64,000 nt of DNA. Source: Cichorium intybus. Lineage: Eukaryota > Streptophyta > Magnoliopsida > Asterales > Asteraceae. The stretch lies in the NCBI GenBank assembly GCA_023525715.1, contig CM042011.1:58939854-59003853 (forward strand). The letters are read 5' to 3'. Below, in pieces: positions 1 to 13,095 of the stretch. The translations under genes were made by a program, and so were the position numbers. Numbering within the stretch: position 1 is the first letter of the stretch; each line of letters opens with the position of its first letter. A model generated the notes under the pieces. It ran no database searches. It saw only the letters and a program-made list of their open reading frames with translations, and was not told the origin of the DNA.

Positions 1-2175
1 AATCCATTTAATTTGCTAGACAATTATCCAAGCAATTATCCAAGTCGAAGTTCCATTCTTTCAAATCTTTAACCGCCTCAGCGATGGACAACCAAACACC
101 TTTTAAACTTCTCTTAGCTATATTCCCATTTTCAAGACCACTCAAACCATGAATAGATCTAATGCAATCAACCCAAAAACAGTCGGGCTTAGCTTTAGTT
201 CTCCAAATCCATTTAGTAAACAACGCAAGATTCATCTCCCGTAAGCAGCTAATCCCTATACCTCTTGCCCATTTCGGTTTAGTAAGATCATTCCAAGCTA
301 TCCAGTGAATCTTCGTGTTTTCTTCATAACTGCCCCATAAAAAATTTCTTCTAATTGCCTCAAGCGAACAAATAACCTTCTTTGGAGTCTTGAACAATGA
401 AAAATAGAATAAAGGTAAACTACTAAGAATAGAATTCACAAGAGTTAACCTTCCACCAAAGGAGATCATTTTTGACTTCCACTTAGAGAGCCTCGACTGA
501 AATTTCTCTATCACCACTTTCCAATTTCTAGACAACTTTATGTTTGCTCCAATAGGAAGACCCAAGAAAGAACAAGGAAACTTAGCCGGCTCACAAGATA
601 AAATATTAGCAAATCTAATGAGATCAACCTCCTCAACTCCCACACCAAATATTTTGCTATTAAGAAGATTTACCTTAAGCCCCGAAGCAATATAAAAACA
701 TCTTAAAACGCGGTTCAAGTTTAACAAGTTCGACTCTGACCATTCTCCTATAAAAGTTACATCATCCGCATACATCAAGTGAGTAATGCATGGACCATTA
801 TTGGGCAATGAAATACCATTGTAAATAGATTGAATACATGCTTCCTTGATTGAAACCGTGAGACCCTCCATAGCAATCACAAAGACAAAGGAGGCCATGG
901 GATCTCCTTGCCTAACTCCCATTATTAATATGAAATTATTCTGTAGGAGAACCATTGAGAAGAACTGAAGCTTTTTCAGAACTAAGACAACCATGAATCC
1001 AACTTCTCCACCTTCTACTGAAGTTCATCTACTCCATAACTGAATCTAAAAAACCCCAATTTAAAGAATCAAATGCTTTATCGAAGTCAACCTTGAAGAC
1101 CATCATTTTTTCTTTATCTTTTTCGCCCACGTAATCAACTCATTTAAAATTAACGGCCCGTCAGTAATATTTGCTCTTTACTTACCACTTTTCCAATTAC
1201 AGATTTTAATCTATAAGAAATAACTTTGGAAACAATCTTGTACAAGCAACCAACCAAATGAACCGGCCTAAAGTCTTTCAAAATAAGCGGATCTTTGCAC
1301 TTTGGAATGAGAGCAATAAAAGACGAGTTGCATCCCAGACTAAACACTCCTTGATTCCTGAAATGTTTAACACTAGCAAAAATATCATCTTTAATTTGTT
1401 TCCCAGAACTTCTTTATAAATTTAAAAGAAAATCCGTCTGGCTCGAGGGCTTTATCATTACCACAATTGTCAATCGCCTGCTTAATCTCCTCTATAGTAA
1501 AGGGCCTGTCGATATGATCCCTGTCTTCATTCGAAAGCTTGGAGAATCTCGAACTAACAAGCTTCGGTCGAATGGGAAAATCCTCATTGAACTTGTTAGC
1601 AAAAAAACTCCAAGTAAGATGTTTAACAACCACAGGATCGGCATTCCACATACCATTCACGTTAAGACCATTTATTTTGCATTTAAGTCTCTTACAATTG
1701 ATAACCGTGTGAAAATATCTGGTATTCTCATCACCCTCCGCTACCCATTTGAGTCTCGCCTTCTGCCTTATATCCATCTGTTGAATATTATCTATTTCAT
1801 TCGTTTTGAGAATCCACTTTCTTCTATATTCTCGCTCTTGTGTTTCTAGACATCTTTCTTCGACAATTAATTCAATCTTATCTATCTTCTTTAAAAGTTC
1901 CTGATATTCCACTACTTCCTTATCTCGTAGATCTTTTTTCCATGTTTTGATGGCAGCCTTGACATTCTTAAGTTTGCATAGAAAAATCACATCAGGAGGA
2001 CCTGATCCCACATTACTTCCCCATTTATGCTGAACAATCTTCTCAATCCCATCAATAGCAGGAGGACCTGATCCCACGAATTAAAAAAACGAAAAGGATA
2101 TCGCCCATAATTAGCAAACTCTGAGGATAGGAATAAAGGACAATGATCTGAATATCTTCTTATATGTATCTTCAT
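1..2175 (-). pseudogene. Decayed LINE ORF2 (endonuclease end to reverse transcriptase)
   Basis: Fragment of a plant L1-type non-LTR retrotransposon, read on the minus strand. The order of blocks is that of LINE ORF2. The end of an APE-type endonuclease (SDHCPLFL) lies near 2140, a linker with KWVAEGDENTRYFH near 1745, and the start of the reverse transcriptase (IALIPKCKDP, DFRPVHLVGCLYKIVSKV) at 1230-1340. The RQGDPMASFVF block is near 905 and the catalytic MYADDV box near 770. The C-terminal RT/thumb part runs to the window edge, so the 3' end is outside. Reading frame is lost between 994 and 1150, around 1347-1391 and again near 2060. It is therefore a dead copy. No 5' UTR or target-site duplication can be defined. 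Confidence 0.88.
1993..2077. repeat. 19-bp direct repeat that breaks the LINE frame
   Basis: The same 19 bases (CAGGAGGACCTGATCCCAC) occur at 1993-2011 and 2059-2077, inside the LINE linker. The reading frame changes across this point, so a small duplication or filler insertion is the likely cause. Confidence 0.6.
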
Positions 2176-2604
2176 TTGTTAAATTAGTAAGTATATATCT
2201 AACATCGGTCTTATTTGGTAAAAATAAATGAATAGCCGATCGTAATCAATGTATGAAAACATACTTGGCAATTGATAAACACGACGAATATAAATACTTG
2301 AAGCTCGTACATAAATCATAGCTACTAGCATTATATCATAGCACTTGTTGTTGGGTCGCAGCTCAATTATTATCTAAAAAACAAATTTGCGGTAGGTCAA
2401 AATTGGAAACGAGACAATTGCCTTTATTAGAATTGAAGTAGACAATCAAAACATGAAAAATTTGAGTTTTTTTATAGAACATGCATATATAAACAATAGT
2501 ACAATATCATATAACAACATATACAAAATAGAATCTCGAAAAACATATGTCCGTCGTATTATGATAATTTGGTGAACGAATAAAAAGAAGACCATGGAGG
2601 TATT
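2176..2604. other. AT-rich non-coding stretch, dispersed repeat
   Basis: No ORF of interest. From about 2190 to 2609 the sequence resembles 23290-23565 in intron 2 of the ABCG gene (shared blocks include ATTTGGTAAAAATAAAT and GGTATTCATAC / TGTATTCATAC). It is probably a low-copy dispersed repeat that the copia element at 2610 entered. Confidence 0.5.
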
Positions 2605-2609
2605 CATAC

Positions 2610-2808
2610 TGTTAGCCTTATAAGGTGTTTTATGTTTGGACCTTATTTAGTCCACTAGTTTATTTTAGCCCATTTAGCCCATTGTATATAAGTCTTCTTT
2701 TGTTTGTTTTGTTTGTCAAGAACTCCATTTTACAGTAATGAATTCTCTCTCAAAACCCTAGCTCTCTTCCCTCTCTTCTCTTTGAAACTTGATCTTTGAT
2801 AATCAACA
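2610..2808 (+). repeat. 5' LTR of copia element
   Basis: 199 bp, TG...CA. Contains a TATA-like TATATAAG at 2685-2692, the likely promoter of the element. Confidence 0.93.
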
Positions 2809-2820
2809 TGGTATCAGAGC
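2809..2820 (+). other. Primer-binding site (initiator tRNA-Met)
   Basis: TGGTATCAGAGC directly follows the 5' LTR. It is the usual plant copia primer site, complementary to the 3' end of initiator tRNA-Met. Confidence 0.93.
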
Positions 2821-3140
2821 TAGATTGTTAAGGGGTTTTGTAGCAGGCACGACGATGCGCGGATCGATTTTCTGCTTCGTTTATGTGTTCCGATTGGTAT
2901 TTTCGGCTCGATTTGATTGATTTCAAGAAGGTTATTTTTTTACTCTTAGTTTGTGTGTTCGAATGAGTTTGGTTTTCTGATTCGCTTAATATTCTGGGTT
3001 GCTACTGTGTTCTTGAGAAGCTGATATTCTAGGTTGGTTGTTTGATTTTGAGGGTTTTAATTGTTGCTGCTATTATTGACTTGTTTGTTCATCTGCATAA
3101 GGACGATTTTGGAATATTTGCTTGACTGTTTGTTGATATT

Positions 3141-4115
3141 ATGGCTCCAAGAGATGACTCTCTTCAGTCCATTAGTACACAACTTGATGGTAAAAATTAT
3201 GCGTATTGGAGTTATGTAATGAAGAATTTTTTACGGGGCAAGGCTATGTGGGGGATTGTTACAGGTCAAAAGGGAAAACCAACAGATGATAAAGCTGCAA
3301 ATTTTGCTATTTTATTGGACTCTTGGGAGACTGATAATTCCAAAATTATTACATGGATTAATAATTATGTTATTCAGTCAATTGGCACCCAGTTGGCAAA
3401 GTATGATACAACAAAAGAAGTTTGGGATCATTTGGAAAGGCTGTATACTCAATCTAATTTTGCAAAACAGTATCAACTAGAATTTGATATTCGAGCCCTC
3501 CAACAAAACAGTCTAAGTATTCAGGATTTCTATGCTTCTATGTCTGATTTGTGGGATCAATTAGCTCTCACTGAATCTGCAGATTTAAAGGCTTTCAAGC
3601 CTTACATTGCCAGAAGGGAAGAGCAGAGATTGGTCCAGTTTTTGATGGCATTAAGGTCAGATTTTGAAGGCTTACGTGGGACAATTCTTCATCGTACTCC
3701 TCTTCCCACGGTTGATTCAGTTGTTCATGAGTTGATTGCCGAGGAAACCCGTATCAAGTCCTAATCTGACAAAGGGTCTAAGGCAGTAGCCACTCCTACT
3801 GTCTTTGCTGTTCAACAACGACCACAGACTTCTAATCAGTATAAGCCGAAAGTTGCATTTGATGAGTGTGCCTTTTGTAAAAAGAAAAATCATTGGAAGT
3901 CTCAATGTCCATTGCTGTTGGGGAAGGGAAATTATCAAAACCAAACAAGGCCATCTGGACAGTTTCAGCCTCCACAGTTCAACAGGCCTTCTGGACAGTT
4001 TCAAGAACGTCCACCATTTCGTCCTCCACAGTTCAATGCTGCTGCTATACCTTCTACAGAGAACGGTTTGAATATGACACCACAATCAGCTTTGGATCCA
4101 CAGGTTTTTGAGTAG
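3141..4115 (+). pseudogene. copia gag (capsid and zinc knuckle), two in-frame stops
   Basis: The capsid part starts MAPRDDSLQS, with the copia gag signature LDGKNYAYWSYVMKNFL and later EVWDHLERLYTQ. A TAA at 3762-3764 stops it after 207 codons. The same frame continues to a zinc knuckle (CAFCKKKNHWKSQC, near 3869-3909) and a Q/P-rich tail with repeated PSGQFQ blocks, then a TAG at 4113-4115. In the intact family gag and pol form one ORF, so both stops are damage. Just after this point the protease region expected from the family is absent: the text passes from the gag tail straight to the pre-integrase block VSQLCKSGY near 4157. Confidence 0.88.
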
Positions 4116-4154
4116 TTTCGCCAGTTCATTGCTTCCAATCCTACTGCCATTGGG

Positions 4155-5246
4155 TCAGTCAGTTGTGTAAATCTGGTTATTGTGTCTTCTTTTCTGATTC
4201 TCTTTGTTGTGTACAGGACCCACAGTCTCGGAGGGTGATTCGGATCGGCCGTAAACTTGGGGAGCTTTATGTTTTGGAGCAGCTCCAAGTTTCTGATATT
4301 ACGGCCTCTAGTGTTGATTTGTCGTCTTTTCGTTTAAGTCATTCGTCTTCAAATTTTTATCTTTGGAACTCTCGTTTGGGTCATGTTTCAGCATCATGCT
4401 TACAGTTTTTATCCTCTACTGGTGTGTTAGGTCATTTGAACAATGTTGATATTTCTGATTGTTGTGGTTATAAACTGGCAAAATTCTCTGCCTTACCTTT
4501 TAATAATAGTGTCACCCGTTCTTTTGCTCCTTTTGATCTTGTGCATTCTGATGTGTGGGGTCCTTCCCCAATAACCTCCAAAGGAGGATCGCCTTATTAT
4601 GTTTCGTTCATAGATGATTATACTCGTTATACATGGGTTTATCTTATGAAGCGCAGGTCAGATTTCTTTGTCATTTATAGCCATTTCAGAGCTCTTGTGA
4701 AGACCCAACACTCTGCTGTCATAAAATGCTTCCGGTGTGATTTAGGAGGGGAATATACCTCTAATGATTTTACTCAGTTACTAGCATCTGATGGGACTGT
4801 TCACCAATCATCATGTACTGATACTCCTCAACAGAATGGTATAGCAGAACGGAAACATCGACACCTTGTAGAAACGGCACGGTCTTTGTTATTATCTTCT
4901 GATGTTCCTAGTGTCTTTTGGGGAGAAGCTATCCTTACTGCTGCCTATGTGATTAATCGCATCCGACTCGCCACAACTCTGGAATGTCTCCTTATGAAAA
5001 GTTGTATGGTCAATTACCTGATTATTCATCTTTACGGGTATTTGGGTGCACCTGCTTTATCTTACGACCTCATGTAGAACGAAACAAGTTGTCTCCAAAG
5101 TCGGCTCTTTGTGTATTCTTGGGATATGGTATTGGTCAGAAAGGATATCGGTGTTATGACCCGACGAGTCAGAAATTGTATGTCTCTCGACATGTTACTT
5201 TTCTGGACACATTCCTTACTATGCTATTCCTGTACAGTCTCACAAT
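4155..5246 (+). pseudogene. copia integrase, frameshifted
   Basis: Starts in the pre-integrase region (LYVLEQL, WNSRLGHVSASCLQFL). The second half of the zinc site is degraded: the usual CxxC is replaced by DCCGYKLAK. Core residues can be followed: first D in HSDVWGP, second D in RCDLGGEY (the family usually has RSDNGGEY), and E in NGIAERKHRH. The frame shifts near 4975, continues as MSPYEKLYG ... LRVFGCTCFILRP, and shifts again near 5210. The integrase cannot be made in one piece. Confidence 0.88.
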
Positions 5247-7175
5247 ATGACTCGGTTAGAACTTCAAAATATTGATCCTTTTACCATTGATAGTGATGGC
5301 ACTACATCTAGTGCCCCAGTTGATGATGCTTCCATAGCTCCAGACAACCCTCCTGCTCAGTCTGCAACTGCTCCCACTCCTGTTGTCACTCAAGAAAATA
5401 TTGATCCTTTTACCATTGATAGTGATGGCACTACATCTAGTGCCCCAGTTGATGATGCTTCCATAGCTCCAGACAACCCTCCTGCTCAGTCTGCAACTGC
5501 TCCCACTTCTGTTGTCACTCAAGAAAATCATCCACCACCATCGAGACCTGTACGTACTCATAAGACTACTAAACTGCCAGATTTTGTATATTCTTCTTAT
5601 TCGCCAACATTTGCATCTTTTATTGCAAATATACATCGGCTTTCTGAACCGGAATCTTACAAAGAAGCTGTTTCTGATCCTCGTTGGCAGAATGCTATGG
5701 CAGAAGAGCTTACATCTCTTTATCAGACTCATACGTGGGATCTGGTACAGCTTCCTCATGGAAAACGTACGATTTGTTGTCGTTGGGTATATAAGATCAA
5801 AACCAAGTCTGATGGCTCAATTGAAAGATATAAGGCAAGGCTGGTTGCAAAAGGATACTCGCAGCAATATGGTATGGATTATGAGGAGACTTTTGCCCCA
5901 GTGGCAAAAATGACTATTGTCCGCACTCTGATCGCAGTTTCCTCTATTCGTCAATGGAAGATTTTCCAAATGGATGTCAAGAATGCATTCTTGAACGGTG
6001 AACTTCATGAGGAAGTTTACATGTCTCCTCCTCCAGGTATTGCTCACCAACCAGGTGAAGTTTGTCGGCTTCGGAAAGCCTTGTATGGTCTCAAACAAGC
6101 CCCTCGTGCTTGGTTTGAGAAATTCTCTACTGTAATTACTTCTATCGGTTTTACTCCTAGTAATCATGATTCAGCATTATTCGTTAGATGTACGAATGCA
6201 GGTCGGATTCTCCTATCCTTGTATGCTGATGACATGATTATTACTGGTGATGATCATGATGGTATAGAATCTTTGAAGCGTAATTTGGCTTACCGCTTTG
6301 CTATGAAAGACTTGGGATTGGTATGTTATTTCTTAGGGATTGAAGTTGCACAATCTTCAAAAGGTTATCTTTTATCTCAGACAAAGTATATTTCTGACCT
6401 ATTTGAACGTGCTCGACTCTCTGACAACATGACAGTTGATACTCCCCTGGAGACTAATGCCAGGTATTCTCCAACAGACGGTGTCCCCTTGTCAGATCCA
6501 AGCTTATATCGAACTATTGTGGGAAGTTTGGTTTATCTTACTGTTACTCGACCAGACATATCTCATGCAGTTCATGTGGTTAGCCAGTTTGTTACCGCTC
6601 CTACTACTGTTCATTGGGGAGCTGTTCTTCGTATCTTGAGATATCTTTGGGGGACTCAATTCCAAACCATTGTGTTTCCTTCCACGTCCTCACTCAACTT
6701 GTGTGCCTATAGCGATGCTGATTGGGATAGCGATCCTCATGATCGAAAATCCACTACTGGTTTTTTCATCTTTCTTGGAGACTCATTGATTTCATGGAAG
6801 AGTAAGAAACAAGATGTTGTCTCTCGATCCTCTACTGAAGCCGAGTATCGAGCTATGGCTGTCACCACTTGTGAGATTGTTTGGCTACGTTGGCTTCTTG
6901 CTGATATGGGAGTTGACGCTTCTCATCCTACTCCCTTGCACTGTGACAACAACAGTGCAATACATATTGCCAAGAATTCGGTTTTTCATGAACGGACAAA
7001 ACATATAGAAATTGATTGTCATTTCACTCGTCATCATCTTCAACTTGGGACCATCACTTTGCCGCATGTTCCATCAACCCTACATATTGCTGATATGTTT
7101 ACGAAGGCATTGTCTGGTTCTAGATTTCGTTTTTTGTGTGACAAACTCTCAATGCTTATAGTTGTGGCATTGTGA
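5247..7175 (+). pseudogene. copia reverse transcriptase and RNase H (open 642 codons, no natural start)
   Basis: Long open segment with the linker, reverse transcriptase and RNase H. RT blocks: RWVYKIKTKSDGSIERYKAR, FAPVAKMTIVRTL, QMDVKNAFLNGEL and the catalytic LYADDMIITG (copia usually has YVDD). RNase H blocks: YSDADWDSDPHDRKSTTGF, SRSSTEAEYRAMA, HCDNNSAIHIAKN and HIADMFTKAL. It is uninterrupted to the stop just before the polypurine tract. A 129-bp in-frame tandem duplication lies near its start. It is detached from gag and integrase by frameshifts, so it would not be translated as in an intact copia. Confidence 0.9.
5271..5528 (+). repeat. 129-bp in-frame tandem duplication in copia linker
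   Basis: Two copies (5271-5399 and 5400-5528), each 43 codons starting IDPFTIDSDG, almost identical (one Pro/Ser change seen). The period is a multiple of three, so the frame is kept. Confidence 0.92.
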
Positions 7176-7188
7176 GTTTGAGAGGGGA

Positions 7189-7387
7189 TGTTAGCCTTAT
7201 AAGGTGTTTTATGTTTGGACCTTATTTAGTCCACTAGTTTATTTTAGCCCATTTAGCCCATTGTATATAAGTCTTCTTTTGTTTGTTTTGTTTGTCAAGA
7301 ACTCCATTTTACAGTAATGAATTCTCTCTCAAAACCCTAGCTCTCTTCCCTCTCTTCTCTTTGAAACTTGATCTTTGATAATCAACA
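7189..7387 (+). repeat. 3' LTR of copia element
   Basis: 199 bp, no difference from the 5' LTR found by eye. It is followed by the TSD CATAC at 7388-7392. Confidence 0.93.
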
Positions 7388-7392
7388 CATAC

Positions 7393-8387
7393 AACTTGTA
7401 TATCTTTCTTCTCTAATAAAAGAAAGCATGAATGCCACATGGCTTTTTTCTAAATCCCTTCTTTTCTACGCGTCATTCCTTTAGACTTCCTGAGTTTGAT
7501 TTCCCGCCTAAAGTCATTATCTCAGTTACGCTTTGATTTCCATGTGAGATTCTCTTTCCAAGTATATCGGCCTTAAATCACTGATTTCAATTTTTAAAAT
7601 TTTATCATATTATCCCCCGATCACGTTTTACGGCAAAACGATGTATCCTCTTGAGAAGGTAGAAGGTATGAATTAAAATTAATCGTGTTAAATAGCTAAA
7701 CCCTAAAGACCTGCATTTAGAAGTTTTGAACTCTTCGTATTATCGCCCAATCACATTTAGAAGTTTTGAACTCTTCTGGTTCAATTTTGATAGGTAAACC
7801 TAAAGAGCTACTGTCGGCGACTCCACCATTACTTTGACATCGTCATTCGTCACCGCAACTCTACGATAGCGACACCCACCGGCCATTATTTTTGCAGCCA
7901 CTACAGCAGCCCCGTTACTGACTCAGGTACCAAACCTTTGTGTGTGATATCAATTTTCAGTAGCAATTTTTCTGTCCCCAACGAATTTGGGTTGGATTGT
8001 TCTTCTCTTCTAATCTTTCACTCAATTTGGATTTCTTTTAATTTGCAGAAATATCATGTTTATTGAGAAGTAATTGGCGATCTTCTCTCCAAATTACTAT
8101 GTTCCATCCATTAAATGCCCAATCCTGAACTCCTTACCGACTAGACAAGTTGCATTTATTAGGTTAATTCAAAGATCCAAAGGTCTTTGCCTTAGCGGCC
8201 TGCCAGGTATGAAATCAGAAATCATAAGTAGTGTAACTACATGGGTCAAATGGCCATGGCCATGGGAAAACTCGGTTCACTTGAAATTTTTCTTTGCCAG
8301 GTACACATTCTTATAATATGTAACTATTTACTAAAGTAAATTAGTGTAAGTATTTACTTTATGCTTATAATACATCTACTTTAGGTT
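7393..8387. other. Non-coding stretch with a short direct repeat
   Basis: No recognisable gene. The words CATTTAGAAGTTTTGAACTC at about 7714 and 7754 form a 40-bp-spaced direct repeat. Around 7800-8300 there are GC-richer, exon-like pieces next to GT/AG-like borders (for example near 7927 and 8048). No family could be recognised. They may be 5' debris of the Ca2+-ATPase fragment that follows, but nothing proves this. Confidence 0.4.
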
Positions 8388-9060
8388 AATCTTATCATGG
8401 ACACTCTCGGTGCACTTGCCCTAGCCATTTAACATCTATAGTTGTAACTTCCTCTTTTTTTCTTTTAAGGGAGCCTCTTATAACAAATATTATGTGGAGG
8501 AATTTGTTAATTCAGGTATTGTTATATAAGCTTTCTTTGTGCAAAATCATGTGAAAATCCATGAAATTGAGTTTATTAATTATACAAAATTACAGGCTGT
8601 TTATCAAGTGTAGAGAAATCTTACATTTACAGCACAACTTTGACGAGCGTGCTATGAAAGTCAAACATACCCTCATTTTTAATGCTTTTGTCTTTGCACA
8701 GGTATTTTTTTACCTTAATAACAACATACTTACAATTCCTTGCCTATAATAACAACCTACATACAATTCCTTACACACAATATGCATATATTCAATGAAT
8801 CTAATACACGGAAGCCTGATGAAATGAATTTATTTAAAGGAGTTACCAAAAACCGCTTCTTTTATGGGTATCGTGGGCCTTACCATTGTTCTTTAAGTAA
8901 GTTTTACCCCAATAATAGCAACGTACTTACACAGTGATGTGGCAATCTCATAATTATCGTGCCATTAATCCAGGTTGTTATCGTCATGTTTCTTGGGAAA
9001 TTTACCATGACCTCAAGGCTGAGTTGGCAGATATCGATCATGATTGGCTTTATTAGGTAT
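8388..9060 (+). pseudogene. Fragment of autoinhibited Ca2+-ATPase (ACA) gene, decayed
   Basis: Pieces in different plus-strand frames follow the order of the C-terminal membrane domain of plant P2B Ca2+-ATPases. These are NLIMDTLGALALA near 8390-8435, TLIFNAFVFAQVF near 8670-8708, NESNTRKPDEMNLFKGVTKN near 8787-8850 and VMFLGKFTMTSRLSWQ near 8983-9031. Family knowledge: these blocks belong to the Cation_ATPase_C region of calmodulin-regulated pumps (ACA type) at plasma or endomembranes. Frames are broken by stops (near 8610 and 8435) and by an insertion of about 75 bp at 8710-8785 made of two similar units. No ATP-binding or phosphorylation domain is present. It is a relic, perhaps of an ACA12/13-like copy, and the exact parent is a guess. 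Confidence 0.72.
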
Positions 9061-11403
<2,343 letters not shown>

Positions 11404-11479
11404 CACTAGTTTACAAACTCGTGTGTTACACGGTTGACAAATAAAAAAATTATATACTAAGAAAAACATTTTATTTTAA

Positions 11480-12225
11480 AAGTATGATGTTATTAATGAA
11501 CTTTTTTTCTGCTGAGCTCAATTTTAAAATTGATATTTTTTTCCCCAAAAAAGTTTCCTATAAATGAGCTTTAATGTAAAAAAAATATAAAATTTTTGAA
11601 TCATCTAAAAAGATTTAAAAAATGTCATTTTTTCAACGCACGATGCTATTGATGAATTTTTTGCAATGTTTAATGCTAATTTTTCCATAAAATGTCCTAT
11701 ACACGAACCTTAATGTAAAAGAAATGAAAAAAATTTCAGATCATCTAAAAAGATTTTTAAAAAATCATTTTTTCAAAATACAATGCTATTAATAAACTTT
11801 TTTTTTGTAAAGTTCAATGCTAAAACTGATATTTTTTCCATAAAAATATCTTATAAATTAGCTTCAATCTAAAAGAAATGAAACTTTCCATATCATCAAA
11901 AAGGTTTTGAAAAAAGTCACTTTTTCAAAATACGATACTATTTAATGAACTTTTTATTTTTTGCAAAATTCATTGCTAATATTTCGAGAATAATGCCCTA
12001 TAAATGAACTTTAATGTAAAATAAATGAAACCTTTCAAGATCATCTAAAAGGATTTCAAAAAATCATTTTTTTCAAAGTACGATATTATTAATGAATTTT
12101 TTTTGCAAAGTTCAATGCTAAAACCAATATTTTGCAAAGTCATTTTTTTTCAAATGACTTTTCCAGATCATCTTAAAAGATTTCAAAAAAGTCATTTTTT
12201 TCATAGTACGACGCTATTCAATTAG
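11480..12225. repeat. Degenerate tandem repeat, period about 150 bp
   Basis: About five diverged units. Each has a block like CGATGCTATTAATGAAC (near 11484, 11641, 11780, 11934, 12080, 12209), then GCAAAGTTCAATGCTAA, then AACTTTAATGTAAAA (near 11570, 11712, 12011), then TCATCTAAAAAGATTT. Spacing is roughly 140-155 bp. It looks like an old local satellite. Confidence 0.75.
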
Positions 12226-12412
12226 GGTAAATACTTTTTGACAAACCGTATACCATACCAACTATAGTTGGTATAAAAATGTTGCTACTAGTACCTTACC
12301 AAGTGTACTTGTTACCAACTTATTTGGATTCCAACAAGTTTGGTTGGTACATGTTGGTACTGGTATATACCAAAAACTTAAACTAATATGAAATTTAAGA
12401 GTTGGACACTTG

Positions 12413-12552
12413 ATAATCTATATAAGGTTTTGAATTTTAATCATCACTCATTAATTAGAAAGTTTAATTTTTCGAACTCGAAACAAAATAAGCAAAAACC
12501 TGTGATGGGTGGTTGATATTGTATATGCACATTATATATATAATAAAGTAGC

Positions 12553-12626
<74 letters not shown>

Positions 12627-12760
12627 CTATATAAGGTTTTGAATTTTAATCATCACTCATTAATTAGTAAGTTTAATTTTTCGAACACGAAACAAAATAA
12701 GCAAAAACCTGTGATGGGTGGTTGATACTGTATATGCACATTATATACATAATAAAGTAG

Positions 12761-12856
<96 letters not shown>
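12413..12856. repeat. 209-bp tandem duplication carrying (TA)n tracts
   Basis: The text ATAATCTATATAAGGTTTTG and the following ~130 bp at 12413 is repeated at 12622 with few changes (offset 209 bp). Each copy ends in a (TA)n tract, at 12555-12624 and 12766-12856. The duplication therefore copied the microsatellite as well. Confidence 0.9.
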
Positions 12857-12859
<3 letters not shown>

Positions 12860-13095
12860 GAACCACAATTATTATGTGGTCGTAAAGACAAATCTGGTGC
12901 GTAAGATTATAATTATCAATGGTTTTGATTAATAACAGAATATTGATTTCTTTTAATTTAAAAAAAAATATCAATGGTTGTGATCAAACTTTAGGGCTTC
13001 TTGTCTAATTCTTGTTTGTTTTGAATGCACAAAGAATTATCATGCACCTATCATATAACAACGGTTGACTGCTTATACACTATAACAAGTCCCGG

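Larger units (their letters stand above)
2610..7387 (+). mobile_element. Ty1/copia retrotransposon, recent but defective
   Basis: Complete LTR-to-LTR element on the plus strand. The LTRs are 199 bp each (2610-2808 and 7189-7387), start TG, end CA and show no difference by eye. The 5-bp TSD CATAC flanks both ends (2605-2609 and 7388-7392). A primer-binding site for initiator tRNA-Met follows the 5' LTR, and a polypurine tract (GAGAGGGGA, 7180-7188) precedes the 3' LTR. Order is gag, integrase, reverse transcriptase, RNase H, as in copia. The segment that should carry the protease is missing, and stops and frameshifts interrupt the rest. Identical LTRs with a broken interior suggest recent movement using proteins supplied by another copy. 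Confidence 0.95.

Noticed and set aside
8938..9058. A 39-codon open frame starting MWQSHNYRAINPG that looked exon-like
   Set aside because: The overlapping frame reads as Ca2+-ATPase (FLGKFTMTSRLSWQ), which explains the composition. The first frame is a shadow.
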